From the NCBI RefSeq assembly GCF_001279585.1, contig NZ_LGEC01000002.1:1-64000 (forward strand): a stretch of 64,000 nucleotides of DNA, in the 5' to 3' direction. The notes under the pieces are model-generated. The model made no database searches. It was given only the letters and a program-made list of their open reading frames with translations, and was not told the DNA's origin. Positions 1 to 8,605 of this stretch are shown piece after piece; the first letter of the stretch is position 1; each line of letters opens with the position of its first letter. Origin of the DNA: Nocardiopsis sp. NRRL B-16309 (GTDB lineage Bacteria > Actinomycetota > Actinomycetes > Streptosporangiales > Streptosporangiaceae). Made by a program: the position numbers and the translations under genes.

Positions 1-123
1 AGACTCCTCCTGCAGGCACCGGCACGCCCCTCACCCGTGCTCGCCTTAGGCCTCCGCTCGTCCCTCACTTCGGCCAGGGCGCTTCACGCCGCGGCCTTCC
101 GGCCCTTTCCGTCGGGGTGCACA

Positions 124-157
124 CCACCGCCCCCGCGGTGACCCGCGGGGGCGGTGG
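124..157 (-). terminator. Terminator hairpin of ppdK
   Basis: A perfect 15-bp inverted repeat (arms 124-138 and 143-157, 4-nt loop) lies just past the ppdK stop codon. No long T-run follows, as is common for actinomycete terminators. The remaining bases 1-123 show no gene I can support. Confidence 0.7.
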
Positions 158-176
158 GGCGGAGGACGGGTGCCGG

Positions 177-2873
177 TCAGCCCGAGGCGCGGCCCGCGGC
201 CCGGCCGGCCTCCAGGCGCGCCACCGGTACTCGGAACGGCGAGCAGGACACGTAGTCCAGCCCCACCTCGTGGAAGAAGTGCACCGAGGCCGGGTCGCCG
301 CCGTGCTCACCGCACACGCCGAGCTTGATCCCCGGGCGCGCGGCCCGCCCCTCCTCGACGGCGATGCGGATGAGGCGGCCGACGCCGTCGACGTCCAGCG
401 ACTCGAACGGCGAGACCCCGAAGACGCCCTTCTCCAGGTAGGCGGAGAAGAACGAGGCCTCCACGTCGTCGCGGGAGAAGCCCCACACGGTCTGGGTGAG
501 GTCGTTGGTGCCGAAGGAGAAGAACGCCGCGTGCTCGGCGATCTGCCCGGCGGTGAGCGCGGCGCGGGGCAGTTCGATCATGGTGCCGACCGGGAAGTCC
601 AGGTCGAGGCCGTTCTCCTCGCCCACCTCGCGCAGGACGCGCAGTGCGTCGTCGCGGATGATCTCCAGCTCCTGCACCGTGCCCACCAGCGGGATCATGA
701 TCTCCGGGCGCGGCTGTCCGCCCGCCCTGATCCGGTCCACCGCTGCCTGGGCGATGGCGCGCACCTGCATCGTGAACAGGCCGGGGACGACCAGCCCGAG
801 GCGCACGCCGCGCAGGCCCAGCATCGGGTTCTGCTCGTGCAGCTTGTGCACGGCCTGGAGCACCCGCAGGTCGTTCTCGTGGCTCTCACCGCGCGCCTCG
901 GCCACGGCCACGCGCACCGACAGCTCGGTGATGTCGGGCAGGAACTCGTGCAGCGGCGGGTCCAGCAGGCGCACGGTGACCGGGAGGCCGTCCATGGCGC
1001 CGAGGATGCCGTTGAAGTCCTCGCGCTGGAGGGGCAGGAGCGCGCCGAGCGCCTCGCCCTGCTCCTCCTCGGTGTCGGCCAGGATGAGCCGCTCGACCAG
1101 CTGGCGGCGGTCGCCGAGGAACATGTGCTCGGTCCGGCACAGCCCGATGCCCTGGGCACCCATGCGGCGGGCGCGGGCGGCGTCCTCGGGGGTGTCGGCG
1201 TTGGCGCGCACGTACATGCGGCGGGCGGCGTCCACGTAGTGCATCAGCCGGTCCACGGCGCGCACGAGGTCGTCGGCCTGGTCCGAGGCGGGGTCGATCT
1301 CCCCCTCGAAGTAGCGCACGACCGGCGAGTCCACGACGGGGACCTCGCCGAGGTAGACCTGGCCGCTGGTGCCGTCGATGGAGATGACGTCGCCCTCCTC
1401 GACCACCTCGCCGCCGGGCCCGGTCATCCGCCGGTTCTTGGTGTCGATGTCGAGCTCCTCGGCACCGCACACGCACGTCTTGCCCATGCCGCGGGCGACC
1501 ACGGCGGCGTGCGAGGTCTTGCCGCCGCGGCTGGTGAGGATGCCCTCGGCGGCGATCATGCCCTCCAGGTCGTCGGGGTTGGTCTCCCGGCGGCAGAGGA
1601 TGACCTTCTCGCCGCTGCGGGACCACTTGACGGCGGTGTAGGAGTCGAAGACGGCCTTGCCGACCGCGGCCCCGGGCGAGGCGTTCATGCCGCGGCCGAG
1701 CCGGCGCACGTCGGGGTCGGTGGCCGCGCGGTCGTCGAAGCGGGGGAACATCAGCTGGGCGAGCTGGTCGCCGGTGACGCGCTGGACCGCCTCGTCGAGG
1801 GTGATCATGCCCTGGTCGACGAGCTGGTCGGCGATGCGGAAGGCGGCGCCCGCGGTGCGCTTGCCCACGCGGGTCTGGAGCATCCACAGCTTGCCGCGCT
1901 CGATCGTGAACTCGATGTCGCACAGGTCGCGGTAGTGGTTCTCCAGGGTCTCCATGATGCCCATCAGCTCCTGGTAGCTGCGGGCGTCGATCTTCTCCAG
2001 ATCGGCGAGGGGGACGGTGTTGCGGATACCGGCCACCACGTCCTCGCCCTGGGCGTTCTGGAGGTAGTCGCCGTAGACCCCCTGCTGGCCGGAGGCGGGG
2101 TCGCGGGTGAAGGCGACGCCGGTGCCCGAGTCCATGCCGAGGTTGCCGAAGACCATGGAGCAGATGTTGACCGCGGTGCCCAGGTCGGAGGGGATGCGCT
2201 CCTGGCGGCGGTAGAGCACCGCGCGGGGGGCGTTCCAGGAGTCGAAGACCGCCTTGACGGCGAGGGTCATCTGTTCGCGGGGGTCGGTCGGGAAGGGGCG
2301 GCCGGTCTGCTCGTGGACGATGTCCTTGAAGCGGGCGACGAGGTCGCGGAAGTCCGAGGCGTCCAGGTCGAGGTCGTTCGTGATGCCCTTGGCGGCCTTG
2401 GCCTCGTCGATGGCGTCCTCGAAGAGCTCGCCGTCGATGTCCTGGACGGTCTTGCCGAACATCTGGATGAGGCGGCGGTAGGAGTCCCACGCGAAGCGCT
2501 CGTTGCCGCCCTGGGCGGCCAGGCCGACGACCGACTCGTCGTTGAGGCCGATGTTGAGGACGGTCTCCATCATGCCGGGCATGGAGAACCGGGCGCCCGA
2601 CCGTACGCTCACCAGGAGCGGATCGTCGGGCTGGCCGAGCCGGCGGCCCATGGCCTTCTCCAGCTCCTTGAGGTTGTCCTCGATCTCGGCGTCGAGCCCG
2701 GCCGGAACGCTGCCGTTCTCCAGGTAGTGCCGGCACGCCTTGGTGGTGATCGTGAAACCGGGGGGCACCGGCAGACCGAGGTTGGTCATCTCGGCGAGGT
2801 TGGCCCCCTTTCCGCCGAGGAGATCCTTCTGGTCCTTGCTGCCCTCGGTGAAGTTGTAGACGTACTTGGCCAC
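177..2873 (-). CDS. ppdK: Pyruvate, phosphate dikinase
   Basis: Encodes an 898-aa cytoplasmic enzyme that interconverts pyruvate, ATP and phosphate with PEP, AMP and pyrophosphate, a gluconeogenic or anaplerotic step. The length is normal for the family. The N-terminal ATP-grasp region starts MAKYVYNFTEG and has the GGKGANLAEMTNLGLPVPPGF block. The swivelling phosphohistidine domain carries GGKTSHAAVVARGMG near residue 455, with the catalytic His. The C-terminal PEP/pyruvate barrel ends with GVCGEHGGDP near residue 850, which holds the catalytic Cys. The gene appears monocistronic: a hairpin follows it, and the 5' side faces a divergent hemolysin III gene across a long gap. Confidence 0.97.
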   Translation of the reverse strand: MAKYVYNFTEGSKDQKDLLGGKGANLAEMTNLGLPVPPGFTITTKACRHYLENGSVPAGLDAEIEDNLKELEKAMGRRLGQPDDPLLVSVRSGARFSMPGMMETVLNIGLNDESVVGLAAQGGNERFAWDSYRRLIQMFGKTVQDIDGELFEDAIDEAKAAKGITNDLDLDASDFRDLVARFKDIVHEQTGRPFPTDPREQMTLAVKAVFDSWNAPRAVLYRRQERIPSDLGTAVNICSMVFGNLGMDSGTGVAFTRDPASGQQGVYGDYLQNAQGEDVVAGIRNTVPLADLEKIDARSYQELMGIMETLENHYRDLCDIEFTIERGKLWMLQTRVGKRTAGAAFRIADQLVDQGMITLDEAVQRVTGDQLAQLMFPRFDDRAATDPDVRRLGRGMNASPGAAVGKAVFDSYTAVKWSRSGEKVILCRRETNPDDLEGMIAAEGILTSRGGKTSHAAVVARGMGKTCVCGAEELDIDTKNRRMTGPGGEVVEEGDVISIDGTSGQVYLGEVPVVDSPVVRYFEGEIDPASDQADDLVRAVDRLMHYVDAARRMYVRANADTPEDAARARRMGAQGIGLCRTEHMFLGDRRQLVERLILADTEEEQGEALGALLPLQREDFNGILGAMDGLPVTVRLLDPPLHEFLPDITELSVRVAVAEARGESHENDLRVLQAVHKLHEQNPMLGLRGVRLGLVVPGLFTMQVRAIAQAAVDRIRAGGQPRPEIMIPLVGTVQELEIIRDDALRVLREVGEENGLDLDFPVGTMIELPRAALTAGQIAEHAAFFSFGTNDLTQTVWGFSRDDVEASFFSAYLEKGVFGVSPFESLDVDGVGRLIRIAVEEGRAARPGIKLGVCGEHGGDPASVHFFHEVGLDYVSCSPFRVPVARLEAGRAAGRASG

Positions 2874-3273
2874 GGGGGTGCTCCCTCGTTCTTCTCGACG
2901 GCTCCGCGGTGGGATCGGCCCCTCGCCCGGATGGGTCCGGACTCTATCCGCACCGTGCGCGACTCCCCTGTCATGAACTCCCCGATTGCGGCGTTTTCGC
3001 AGTTCAGAGATGTTAAACAGGTCTATACCAATGGTTCAGCTCGGGTACACCTGCCCCTGGTGTCCAGAATACGACCGCAGGAGGCCCCGATCCGAGCGAC
3101 ACCGCCGCCGACCTGGGAACTCCTCCCCGGCGACAGGAGGCGACCGAGGCCGGAACCGGCCGCTGGAGGCACACGACCCTCCAGAACCACACCCGCCACG
3201 CCGGATGCCGACGGTAGCGCCCACACGGGCCCGACTGCCGAGATGTGCGACTCGACACAGCATTACCTCGCAG
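2874..3273. other. Divergent intergenic region, ppdK / hemolysin III
   Basis: About 400 bases before the palindrome at 3274. It must hold the ppdK promoter. The AT-richer stretch near 3000-3035 is the likeliest place, but I cannot assign -35 and -10 boxes with confidence. I see no coding potential with a convincing start site. Confidence 0.4.
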
Positions 3274-3295
3274 TAACCTACGGGGCCGTAAGTTA
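3274..3295. promoter_or_regulatory. 22-bp palindrome upstream of hemolysin III gene
   Basis: TAACCTACGG-GG-CCGTAAGTTA: 10-bp arms with one mismatch, ending 55 bases before the chosen start of the downstream gene. The size and symmetry suit a dimeric TetR-type repressor. The cognate regulator is not identified; the assignment as an operator is inference. Confidence 0.5.
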
Positions 3296-3350
3296 GGCTG
3301 CCCGTGAGGCCCGCATCGACGCGGGACGGGTGGACGCGAGGAGTGCGACG

Positions 3351-4061
3351 GTGCCGGAGGAGCAGCAACACCAAGGCGAAACGGTGAGGACCAGGGCGCG
3401 TGAAGCCGCCGAGGACCTCCTGGAGGCGGTCAAGCCCCGACTGCGCGGGTGGCTGCACCTGGGCACGGCGCCGCTCGCCCTGGCGGCGGGCATCGTCCTG
3501 GTGTGCCTGTCGCCCACCCTCCCCGCGATGGCCGCGAGCGCGGTGTACGCGCTCAGCTCGGTGCTGCTGTTCAGCACCTCGGCCGTCTACCACGTGGGCC
3601 GCTGGTCACCGCGCGCGCAGCGGGTCCTGCGCCGCCTGGACCACTCCAACATCTACCTCATCATCGCGGGCACCTACACGCCCTTCGTCATCCTGGTCCT
3701 GGACGGAGCGCTGCGCACGGCGATGCTCGCGCTGATCTGGGGCGGTGCCACGGCGGGCGTGGCCTTCAAGCTGCTGTGGCTCAACGCGCCCCGGTGGCTG
3801 TCGACGGCGCTGTACCTGGCCATCGGGTGGGTCGCGGTGCTGTTCATCCCCGACCTGATCGGCGGCACGCACCCGGCGACGTGGATCCTCATCCTGGTCG
3901 GCGGGGTGCTCTACAGCGTGGGCGCCGTGGTCTACGGCCTCAAATGGCCCAACCCCGCGCCGCGGTGGTTCGGCTTCCACGAGATCTTCCACTCGCTGAC
4001 CATCGCGGCCTTCGTCTGCCACTACATCGCCGTGTCCTTCGTGGTCTACACGGCGAGCTGA
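3351..4061 (+). CDS. Hemolysin III family membrane protein (PAQR-like)
   Basis: A 236-aa integral membrane protein of the hemolysin III/YqfA group, related to PAQR receptors; cellular role poorly defined. About seven hydrophobic helices follow a short charged N-terminus. Family motifs are visible: STSAVYHVGRW, the RLDHSNIYLIIAGTYTPF block, and the C-terminal FGFHEIFHSLTIAAFVCHY with the conserved His residues. I chose GTG 3351 because GAGGAG lies 7 bases upstream; GTG 3330 is in frame but has no better site. Preceded by a strong palindrome and convergent with the next gene. Confidence 0.88.
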   Translation: MPEEQQHQGETVRTRAREAAEDLLEAVKPRLRGWLHLGTAPLALAAGIVLVCLSPTLPAMAASAVYALSSVLLFSTSAVYHVGRWSPRAQRVLRRLDHSNIYLIIAGTYTPFVILVLDGALRTAMLALIWGGATAGVAFKLLWLNAPRWLSTALYLAIGWVAVLFIPDLIGGTHPATWILILVGGVLYSVGAVVYGLKWPNPAPRWFGFHEIFHSLTIAAFVCHYIAVSFVVYTAS

Positions 4062-4093
4062 CCTGGACGTCGCCCCCTCGGACGGGGTCCAGG
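4062..4093. terminator. Weak shared hairpin between convergent genes
   Basis: CCTGGAC (4062-4068) pairs with GTCCAGG (4087-4093), with an inner CCCC/GGGG pairing. It lies between the convergent hemolysin III and GDSL hydrolase genes. It is imperfect, so assignment as a bidirectional terminator is tentative. Confidence 0.4.
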
Positions 4094-4104
4094 GGGCCGG
4101 CGCC

Positions 4105-4830
4105 TCACCGGGACGCCACCACCTCCTGGCGTACGAAGCCGTCCACGAGATCGGCGATCATCGCCGCGCCGTGACTGTTCTGGTGCACGAAGTCCGTGGT
4201 CAGGGCCAGCCCACGACCAGCCGAGATCGCGTCGTAGGACTGGCGCAGCAGGCGGTGCCGGATGACCGAGGTGTACCGTTCGCGCAGCCCGGCGGGCAGC
4301 GGGAGACGCCGCGCGCCGCTGTCGCGCAGGTAGCGGCTCTGCCGTTCGAACAGCGGGAGGTAGGTGACCCCGCGCGCCTCGGCGACCTCCCGCGCCACCT
4401 CCTGGAACCGCTCACCCGCCCGCGCGGCGGGACCGTCCAGGTCCTGGCCCAGCACCGGCGGCGACAGCACCGCGATCCGCGCGGCGGTCTCCTCCGCCAG
4501 CCGGTCCACGATCTCCCCGAGGCGGAGACGGTACCCGTCCAGGGTCGGCGGCTCCGGCAGCTCCTTGCGCTCGACCAGCCGCCGCCCGTTCACCTCGGTG
4601 AGGGACCCCCACACGTCGTTGGAGCCGATGAGCACGGTGACCGCGTCGGGACGCCGCTCGATGATCGGGTCCAGGCGCCGCAGCAGGTCGTACGCCGTGT
4701 CCCCGTCAACCCCCTCCCCCACGACCTCGATGCCGTCGCCGTCCCAGCGCTCACCGAGCATCGGCACGTATCCCACTCCGTACTCTCCACGTGTGTTGCT
4801 GTCACCCGCGCACACGATCCGCATCGCCAT
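4105..4830 (-). CDS. SGNH/GDSL-type hydrolase
   Basis: A 241-aa esterase/lipase-fold hydrolase, substrate unknown. Block I is CAGDSNTRG near the N-terminus with the nucleophile Ser. Block III is IGSND, and the Asp/His pair sits in TDFVHQNSHGA near residue 220. There is no signal peptide, so it should be cytoplasmic. The start at 4830 puts MAMRIVCAGDSN at the N-terminus, where the family places it; upstream in-frame sequence is low-quality and overlaps the divergent AraC gene. The 70-base gap to that gene suggests shared control. Confidence 0.85.
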   Translation of the reverse strand: MAMRIVCAGDSNTRGEYGVGYVPMLGERWDGDGIEVVGEGVDGDTAYDLLRRLDPIIERRPDAVTVLIGSNDVWGSLTEVNGRRLVERKELPEPPTLDGYRLRLGEIVDRLAEETAARIAVLSPPVLGQDLDGPAARAGERFQEVAREVAEARGVTYLPLFERQSRYLRDSGARRLPLPAGLRERYTSVIRHRLLRQSYDAISAGRGLALTTDFVHQNSHGAAMIADLVDGFVRQEVVASR

Positions 4831-4900
4831 CACCGGCCGCCTTCCCTGCCCGCGGCGCCGCCCCGTTCGGCCGCGCCCGCCTGCGCCTAGAATCGCGGGC

Positions 4901-5656
4901 ATGCCTCCGTCGGCGCTTTCACGAACGTGCGCCCGCACCCCGCTGGTGTGGCTCCGCCCCGGCCACGTCGGGTACCTGGGCCCCGAGCTCGACGTCGGCG
5001 TGCACTCCACCCCCGTGTCCTGCCTGGGGCTGGGCGTGGACGGCCCGTTCCTCCTGGAGACCGCCGAGCACGGTCGGCACACGGCACGCAGCGTGTTCGC
5101 GGCGGCCCGCGCGCGGCACCGCATCGTCACCGACGGCTGGATCCTGCTGCTGTACGCCGAGCCCGGAGGAGCCGCGTCGAGGACGCTGCTCGACGGCATG
5201 ACCCTGACCGAGGGGCCCTACGGCTTCGACTCGCGCCACGAGTCCGCCCTGCTGAGCGCGGTCCGGGCCGGAGTGGACGAGCTCGACCGCCTGGTCTCGG
5301 GGGCCGTGCCCCCGCCCGGTCCCGCCGACGACCGGATCATGGGGATCGTGCACGCGATCCGCTCGGACCCCTCGTCATGCGGGCGCGCCCAGGACGCCGC
5401 CGACGCGGCCGGCATGTCGGTCTCCCACTTCCTGCGGACCTTCGCCGCCGTCACCGGGACCACCTTCCGCCGCTACCGGCAGTGGGCCAGGCTGCGTGTG
5501 GTGGGTGACGGACTGACCAGGGGGCACGACCTCACCCGCTGCGCGGCCGACGCGGGATTCTCCTCCCCGTCCCACCTGAGCGAGACCGTGCGCCGCACGT
5601 TCGGCCTGTCCCTGAGCAGCCTGCTCGCCTCGGGCGTGGAGATCGACGCCCGGTAG
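4901..5656 (+). CDS. AraC-family transcriptional regulator
   Basis: A 251-aa regulator. The C-terminal ~100 residues form the double helix-turn-helix of AraC/XylS proteins: AADAAGMSVSHFLRTFAAVTG, then RRYRQWARLR and the second helix pair around CAADAGFSSPSHLSETVRRTFG. The N-terminal ~130 residues are a ligand or dimerisation domain I do not recognise; a cupin-like role is possible. It is divergent from the GDSL hydrolase gene 70 bases away, a natural candidate target. Confidence 0.88.
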   Translation: MPPSALSRTCARTPLVWLRPGHVGYLGPELDVGVHSTPVSCLGLGVDGPFLLETAEHGRHTARSVFAAARARHRIVTDGWILLLYAEPGGAASRTLLDGMTLTEGPYGFDSRHESALLSAVRAGVDELDRLVSGAVPPPGPADDRIMGIVHAIRSDPSSCGRAQDAADAAGMSVSHFLRTFAAVTGTTFRRYRQWARLRVVGDGLTRGHDLTRCAADAGFSSPSHLSETVRRTFGLSLSSLLASGVEIDAR

Positions 5657-5697
5657 CCCGCCGCCCGCCGCCGGTGCCAGGCGAGGGGCGCAGCAAT

Positions 5698-5727
5698 GAA
5701 GCCGTGGGCGGATCGGCCCACGGCTTC
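5698..5727 (+). terminator. Terminator hairpin after AraC gene
   Basis: Perfect 12-bp stem (5698-5709 and 5716-5727) with a 6-base loop, about 40 bases after the stop codon. Confidence 0.7.
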
Positions 5728-5839
5728 GGCGCCCCGTGGACCTCGCCGCCCGCGTCGTGCGCCTCTTCAACCGGGGGCAGCAGTTCCGAGACGCCCGCCT
5801 CGAAGAGGGTTGACCTCCCACGGGGATTCTTGCCCCCTC

Positions 5840-5870
5840 TTGACTAATGGGGAAACCCATTAGATACAGT
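5840..5870 (+). promoter_or_regulatory. Leaderless promoter with embedded palindromic operator
   Basis: The -35-like TTGACT is at 5840-5845 and the -10-like TACAGT at 5865-5870. Between and overlapping them is a perfect palindrome, CTAATGGG-GAAA-CCCATTAG (5844-5863). Counting 7 bases from the -10 box puts +1 at the ATG at 5877, so the mRNA is probably leaderless. A repressor on the palindrome would block RNA polymerase. The CGNR protein encoded second in this operon is the obvious candidate, which is inference. Confidence 0.65.
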
Positions 5871-5876
5871 GGCGGC

Positions 5877-6650
5877 ATGGTCTCCATCTCGCACGAACTC
5901 GAAGTCGAGTCGGAAGCCCGCCTCCGACAGGTCCTGCGCGACACCGACATCGACCACCTGCCCGGGGTCTGGTGCTTCCGGCGCTTCACCGGGACCGTGC
6001 CGGAGGGGGCCGTCGCCACGGTCAGGGACGCCGACGGCTGGTGCGCCCTCACCCCCGCCGAGGGCGAGGTGGCGGAACCGTTCGGGCTCACACTGAGCAC
6101 CTTCCCGCACGGGATCGACAACAGCGGATACGTCGGGTGGCTGTCGACGGCCGTCAAGCGCGGCACCGGCAGCGGCGTGTTCGTCGTGTGCGGCGACAAC
6201 CCCGGCCGGGGAGGGATCTTCGACTACCTCGGTTATCCGCTGGAGGCCGCCGCAGGCGTCCGGGCCGTGATCGACGAACTGCGGCGGGCACCGTCCGGGG
6301 ACGGCACCGGGCTCGACCTGCGGGTGTTCGAGGTGGCCGAGACCTCCGGCGCGAGTGCGATCTCACCGGGGGCCCGGTTCGAGTTCCGGGAGCGGGACGG
6401 CCGTGTGGAGGCGCGCTACTCCGGCGGCGCCGTCGAGCAGGGCTTCCTCCTCGGCCGACGCGAGGGCGACCGCGTCACCGCGGCCTACACCCAGATGGAC
6501 ACCGCCGGGCGCGCGCGGACCGGGACGACCGCCATGCGCCTGACCGGCGAGGGCGACGGCGGCCTGGTGCTCGTCGAGGACTTCACGTGGTCGGACGGGA
6601 CGGCGGGCCGCAACGTGCTCCGATCCGTGGGGCACAGCCGTGCCCGCTGA
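5877..6650 (+). CDS. DUF6196-type protein with C-terminal extension
   Basis: A 257-aa cytoplasmic protein. Residues 1 to ~140 resemble the uncharacterised DUF6196 family: the MVSISHE start, GVWCFRRF, and the block IDNSGYVGWLSTAVKR followed by VFVVCGDNPGRGGIFDYLG. The remaining ~100 residues are a separate beta-rich module with RFEFRERDGRVEARYSGG and a repeated GxxxGDR pattern. It looks like the lipocalin-like tail found in some actinobacterial acetylglutamate-synthase-like hypotheticals. Fusion of the two modules is unusual. ATG 5877 is preferred over ATG 5847, which lies inside the promoter palindrome. Function unknown; translationally coupled to the CGNR gene. Confidence 0.7.
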   Translation: MVSISHELEVESEARLRQVLRDTDIDHLPGVWCFRRFTGTVPEGAVATVRDADGWCALTPAEGEVAEPFGLTLSTFPHGIDNSGYVGWLSTAVKRGTGSGVFVVCGDNPGRGGIFDYLGYPLEAAAGVRAVIDELRRAPSGDGTGLDLRVFEVAETSGASAISPGARFEFRERDGRVEARYSGGAVEQGFLLGRREGDRVTAAYTQMDTAGRARTGTTAMRLTGEGDGGLVLVEDFTWSDGTAGRNVLRSVGHSRAR

Positions 6651-7173
6651 ACCCGTGGCCGTCGGGTTCGCGAACACCCGCTCGTCCCCGCGCCGCGACC
6701 GCATCGAGGGGATCGACCGGTGGCACGCCTGGTCCGACGCCCGTGACGGCCTCCGAACCCTGGGCCGCGCCGTCGACGCCGACGGGCTGGCCGAACTGCG
6801 CGCGGTGCGCGACGACGTCCAGGAGGTCCTGCGCGCCGCGGCGCTGGCGCGGACCCCCGACCACGCTGCGGCCGAACGGCTGCTGTGGCTCGCCCGCACC
6901 CCGCCGCCCTTCGGCCTCGGGTGGCGCGGGGACCGGTACGAGCTGACGGTCCCCCCGGACGGGACGCCGGCCGCGGCCCTGGCCCACCACCTGGCGAGCG
7001 CCGCGGTCGGCCTCCTCGTGACCGGGCCGCCCCTCGCGGTGTGCCAGGGGGAGAACTGCCTCAAGCTCTTCGTCGCGACCCGTGCGGACCGCCGCTGGTG
7101 CGACGGCGCCGCCTGCGGCAACCGCGCGCGGGTCCGCTCGCACCACCGGCGGCACAACCGACCGGACGTGTGA
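6640..7173 (+). CDS. CGNR zinc-finger (ABATE-type) regulator
   Basis: A 177-aa protein with the ABATE/CGNR layout. An N-terminal helical ligand-binding-like region is followed by a C-terminal zinc finger of ~45 residues: CQGENCLKLFVATRADRRWC, then the diagnostic CGNRARVRSHHRR. Family members are proposed stress-linked DNA-binding regulators. The GTG start overlaps the upstream gene by 11 bases, so translation is probably coupled. It may regulate its own operon through the palindrome at 5844-5863. Confidence 0.85.
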   Translation: MPAEPVAVGFANTRSSPRRDRIEGIDRWHAWSDARDGLRTLGRAVDADGLAELRAVRDDVQEVLRAAALARTPDHAAAERLLWLARTPPPFGLGWRGDRYELTVPPDGTPAAALAHHLASAAVGLLVTGPPLAVCQGENCLKLFVATRADRRWCDGAACGNRARVRSHHRRHNRPDV

Positions 7174-7174
7174 G

Positions 7175-7204
7175 GGCCGCCCGCCCCCGGCGGGGCGGGC
7201 GGCC
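7175..7204. terminator. Bidirectional terminator hairpin
   Basis: Perfect 13-bp stem (7175-7187 and 7192-7204, 4-base loop) between the convergent CGNR regulator and permease-domain genes. Confidence 0.75.
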
Positions 7205-7222
7205 GGAACCGCCGGCGGGGGA

Positions 7223-8605
7223 TCAGGCGAAGCCGAACACCGGCGGGAACACGACCACGACCAGCCCGGCCCAGACCGCGTAGACGGGCAGGTAGGCCGT
7301 CTGCCAGCGTTCGACCGCCGCGAAGGGCCGCCTCCCCCGCACGAAGCCCGCGAGCAGCCACGCCGACCACACCAGGTGCACCAGCAGCACGAGGTTGAGG
7401 CCCAGGGCGGCGGTCTTGTTGGCGGTGAACCCGAACTCGGCGATGCGGGTCAGCATCGCCGTCAGCGCGACGGCGTCCACCGCCAGCGCCGCACCGACCA
7501 GCGCGAGCTGGAGCCAGTCGAAGACGTTCGGCGGCGCCAGCGGGTCGCGGGCCGAGATCGAGTAGAGCAGGAGGAACAGGACCAGCACCAGGACGCCGTC
7601 CATGAGGATGAGCAGTTCGCGGTCCACCGTGGTCAGCGGACCGTTCACCAGGAGCGCCACCAGGTCCGCGACGAGCATCAGGAACGCCAGCGGCGTGAAC
7701 ACCCGCGTCAGGACGGGCGCGATGTTCTCCACCACGCTCTTCTTGGCCTCGACCAGCCAGGCGGCCACCATCAGCGCGCCGGGCAGGCCGAACGGCAGGA
7801 GCCAGTCCTCCAGGACCGGTTCGAGGTCGATCTCGACCAGGGAGAGCACACCGAAGGTGAGTCCGACCAGGACCGCGGACCCCAGCATGATCAGCGCCAG
7901 GTACATCGCCAGCTCGCCCATGAACCGCACGAAGTCCATGCGCCGCTCGTGGGACCGCCAGTGCCCGCCCGTGTGCAGGACGCCCACGAGCAGCCACAGC
8001 AGCACCGGGGCGTGTGTGAACGCGAGCACCGCCGTCATCCCGGGCGCCGGGTAGGGGCCGGACGTCGTCTCGAACGGGTAGAGGTTCACCGCCAGGGCCG
8101 GTACCGCCGCGACGGCGACCGCCGCCGCGCACACGCGCCACGGGACGCGCCGCTTCCAGGCGAACCATCCCGCCAGGAACGGAAGCACCACGAAGGCGAG
8201 GTTGCGGAACTGCGCGAACTCGCCGTCGACCGAGGTGAGCAGGAGCTTGACCGCCAGGCCCGCGCCGAGCGCGAACGCGAGGACCACCCCGAGGTCGCGC
8301 CAGCGCCCGAGGCCGCCGGCGCCGTCGTCGGCCTCGGGAACGAGGACCAACTGCTTCCAGAGCCGGTGGGCGTGCTCGCGGGCGAACTCCCGCGACACCT
8401 CGTCCAGGTTGCCCATGCGCTTGACCGCGACCAGGAAGGCCTCCTCCTCGTCGAGGCCGTTCGATCCCAGGTCGGCGATCTGTTCGCGCAGGTGGTCCTC
8501 CATCTCCTCGATGTCCTGCGGGGAGATGGCCCGGCGGCGCCGCACGAAGCCGCGCCACTGTTCGATCTGCGCCTCCAGGACGCCCTCGCCCGCTGTGTCG
8601 CCCAT
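7223..8605 (-). CDS. Membrane protein with permease-prefix (HAAS-like) domain
   Basis: A 460-aa integral membrane protein. The first ~90 residues form a cytoplasmic helical domain (IEQWRGFVRRRRAISPQDIEEMEDHLREQIADL, written here in parts of the permease-prefix type: EEMEDHLREQI and DEEEAFLVAVKRMG). About ten hydrophobic helices follow to the end. Its ATG overlaps the padR stop codon by one base, and this PadR-plus-prefix-domain pairing is common in actinobacteria and Firmicutes. Transport substrate, if any, is unknown; the membrane part may instead act as a sensor or effector under PadR control. Confidence 0.75.
   Translation of the reverse strand: MGDTAGEGVLEAQIEQWRGFVRRRRAISPQDIEEMEDHLREQIADLGSNGLDEEEAFLVAVKRMGNLDEVSREFAREHAHRLWKQLVLVPEADDGAGGLGRWRDLGVVLAFALGAGLAVKLLLTSVDGEFAQFRNLAFVVLPFLAGWFAWKRRVPWRVCAAAVAVAAVPALAVNLYPFETTSGPYPAPGMTAVLAFTHAPVLLWLLVGVLHTGGHWRSHERRMDFVRFMGELAMYLALIMLGSAVLVGLTFGVLSLVEIDLEPVLEDWLLPFGLPGALMVAAWLVEAKKSVVENIAPVLTRVFTPLAFLMLVADLVALLVNGPLTTVDRELLILMDGVLVLVLFLLLYSISARDPLAPPNVFDWLQLALVGAALAVDAVALTAMLTRIAEFGFTANKTAALGLNLVLLVHLVWSAWLLAGFVRGRRPFAAVERWQTAYLPVYAVWAGLVVVVFPPVFGFA

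Noticed and set aside
117..3296. A ~1000-codon open frame antisense to ppdK and similar long antisense frames opposite gcl, glyS, phoH and others
   Set aside because: GC-rich third positions open antisense frames in such genomes. The sense frames have clear family motifs; the antisense products are Arg/Gly/His-rich with no domains.
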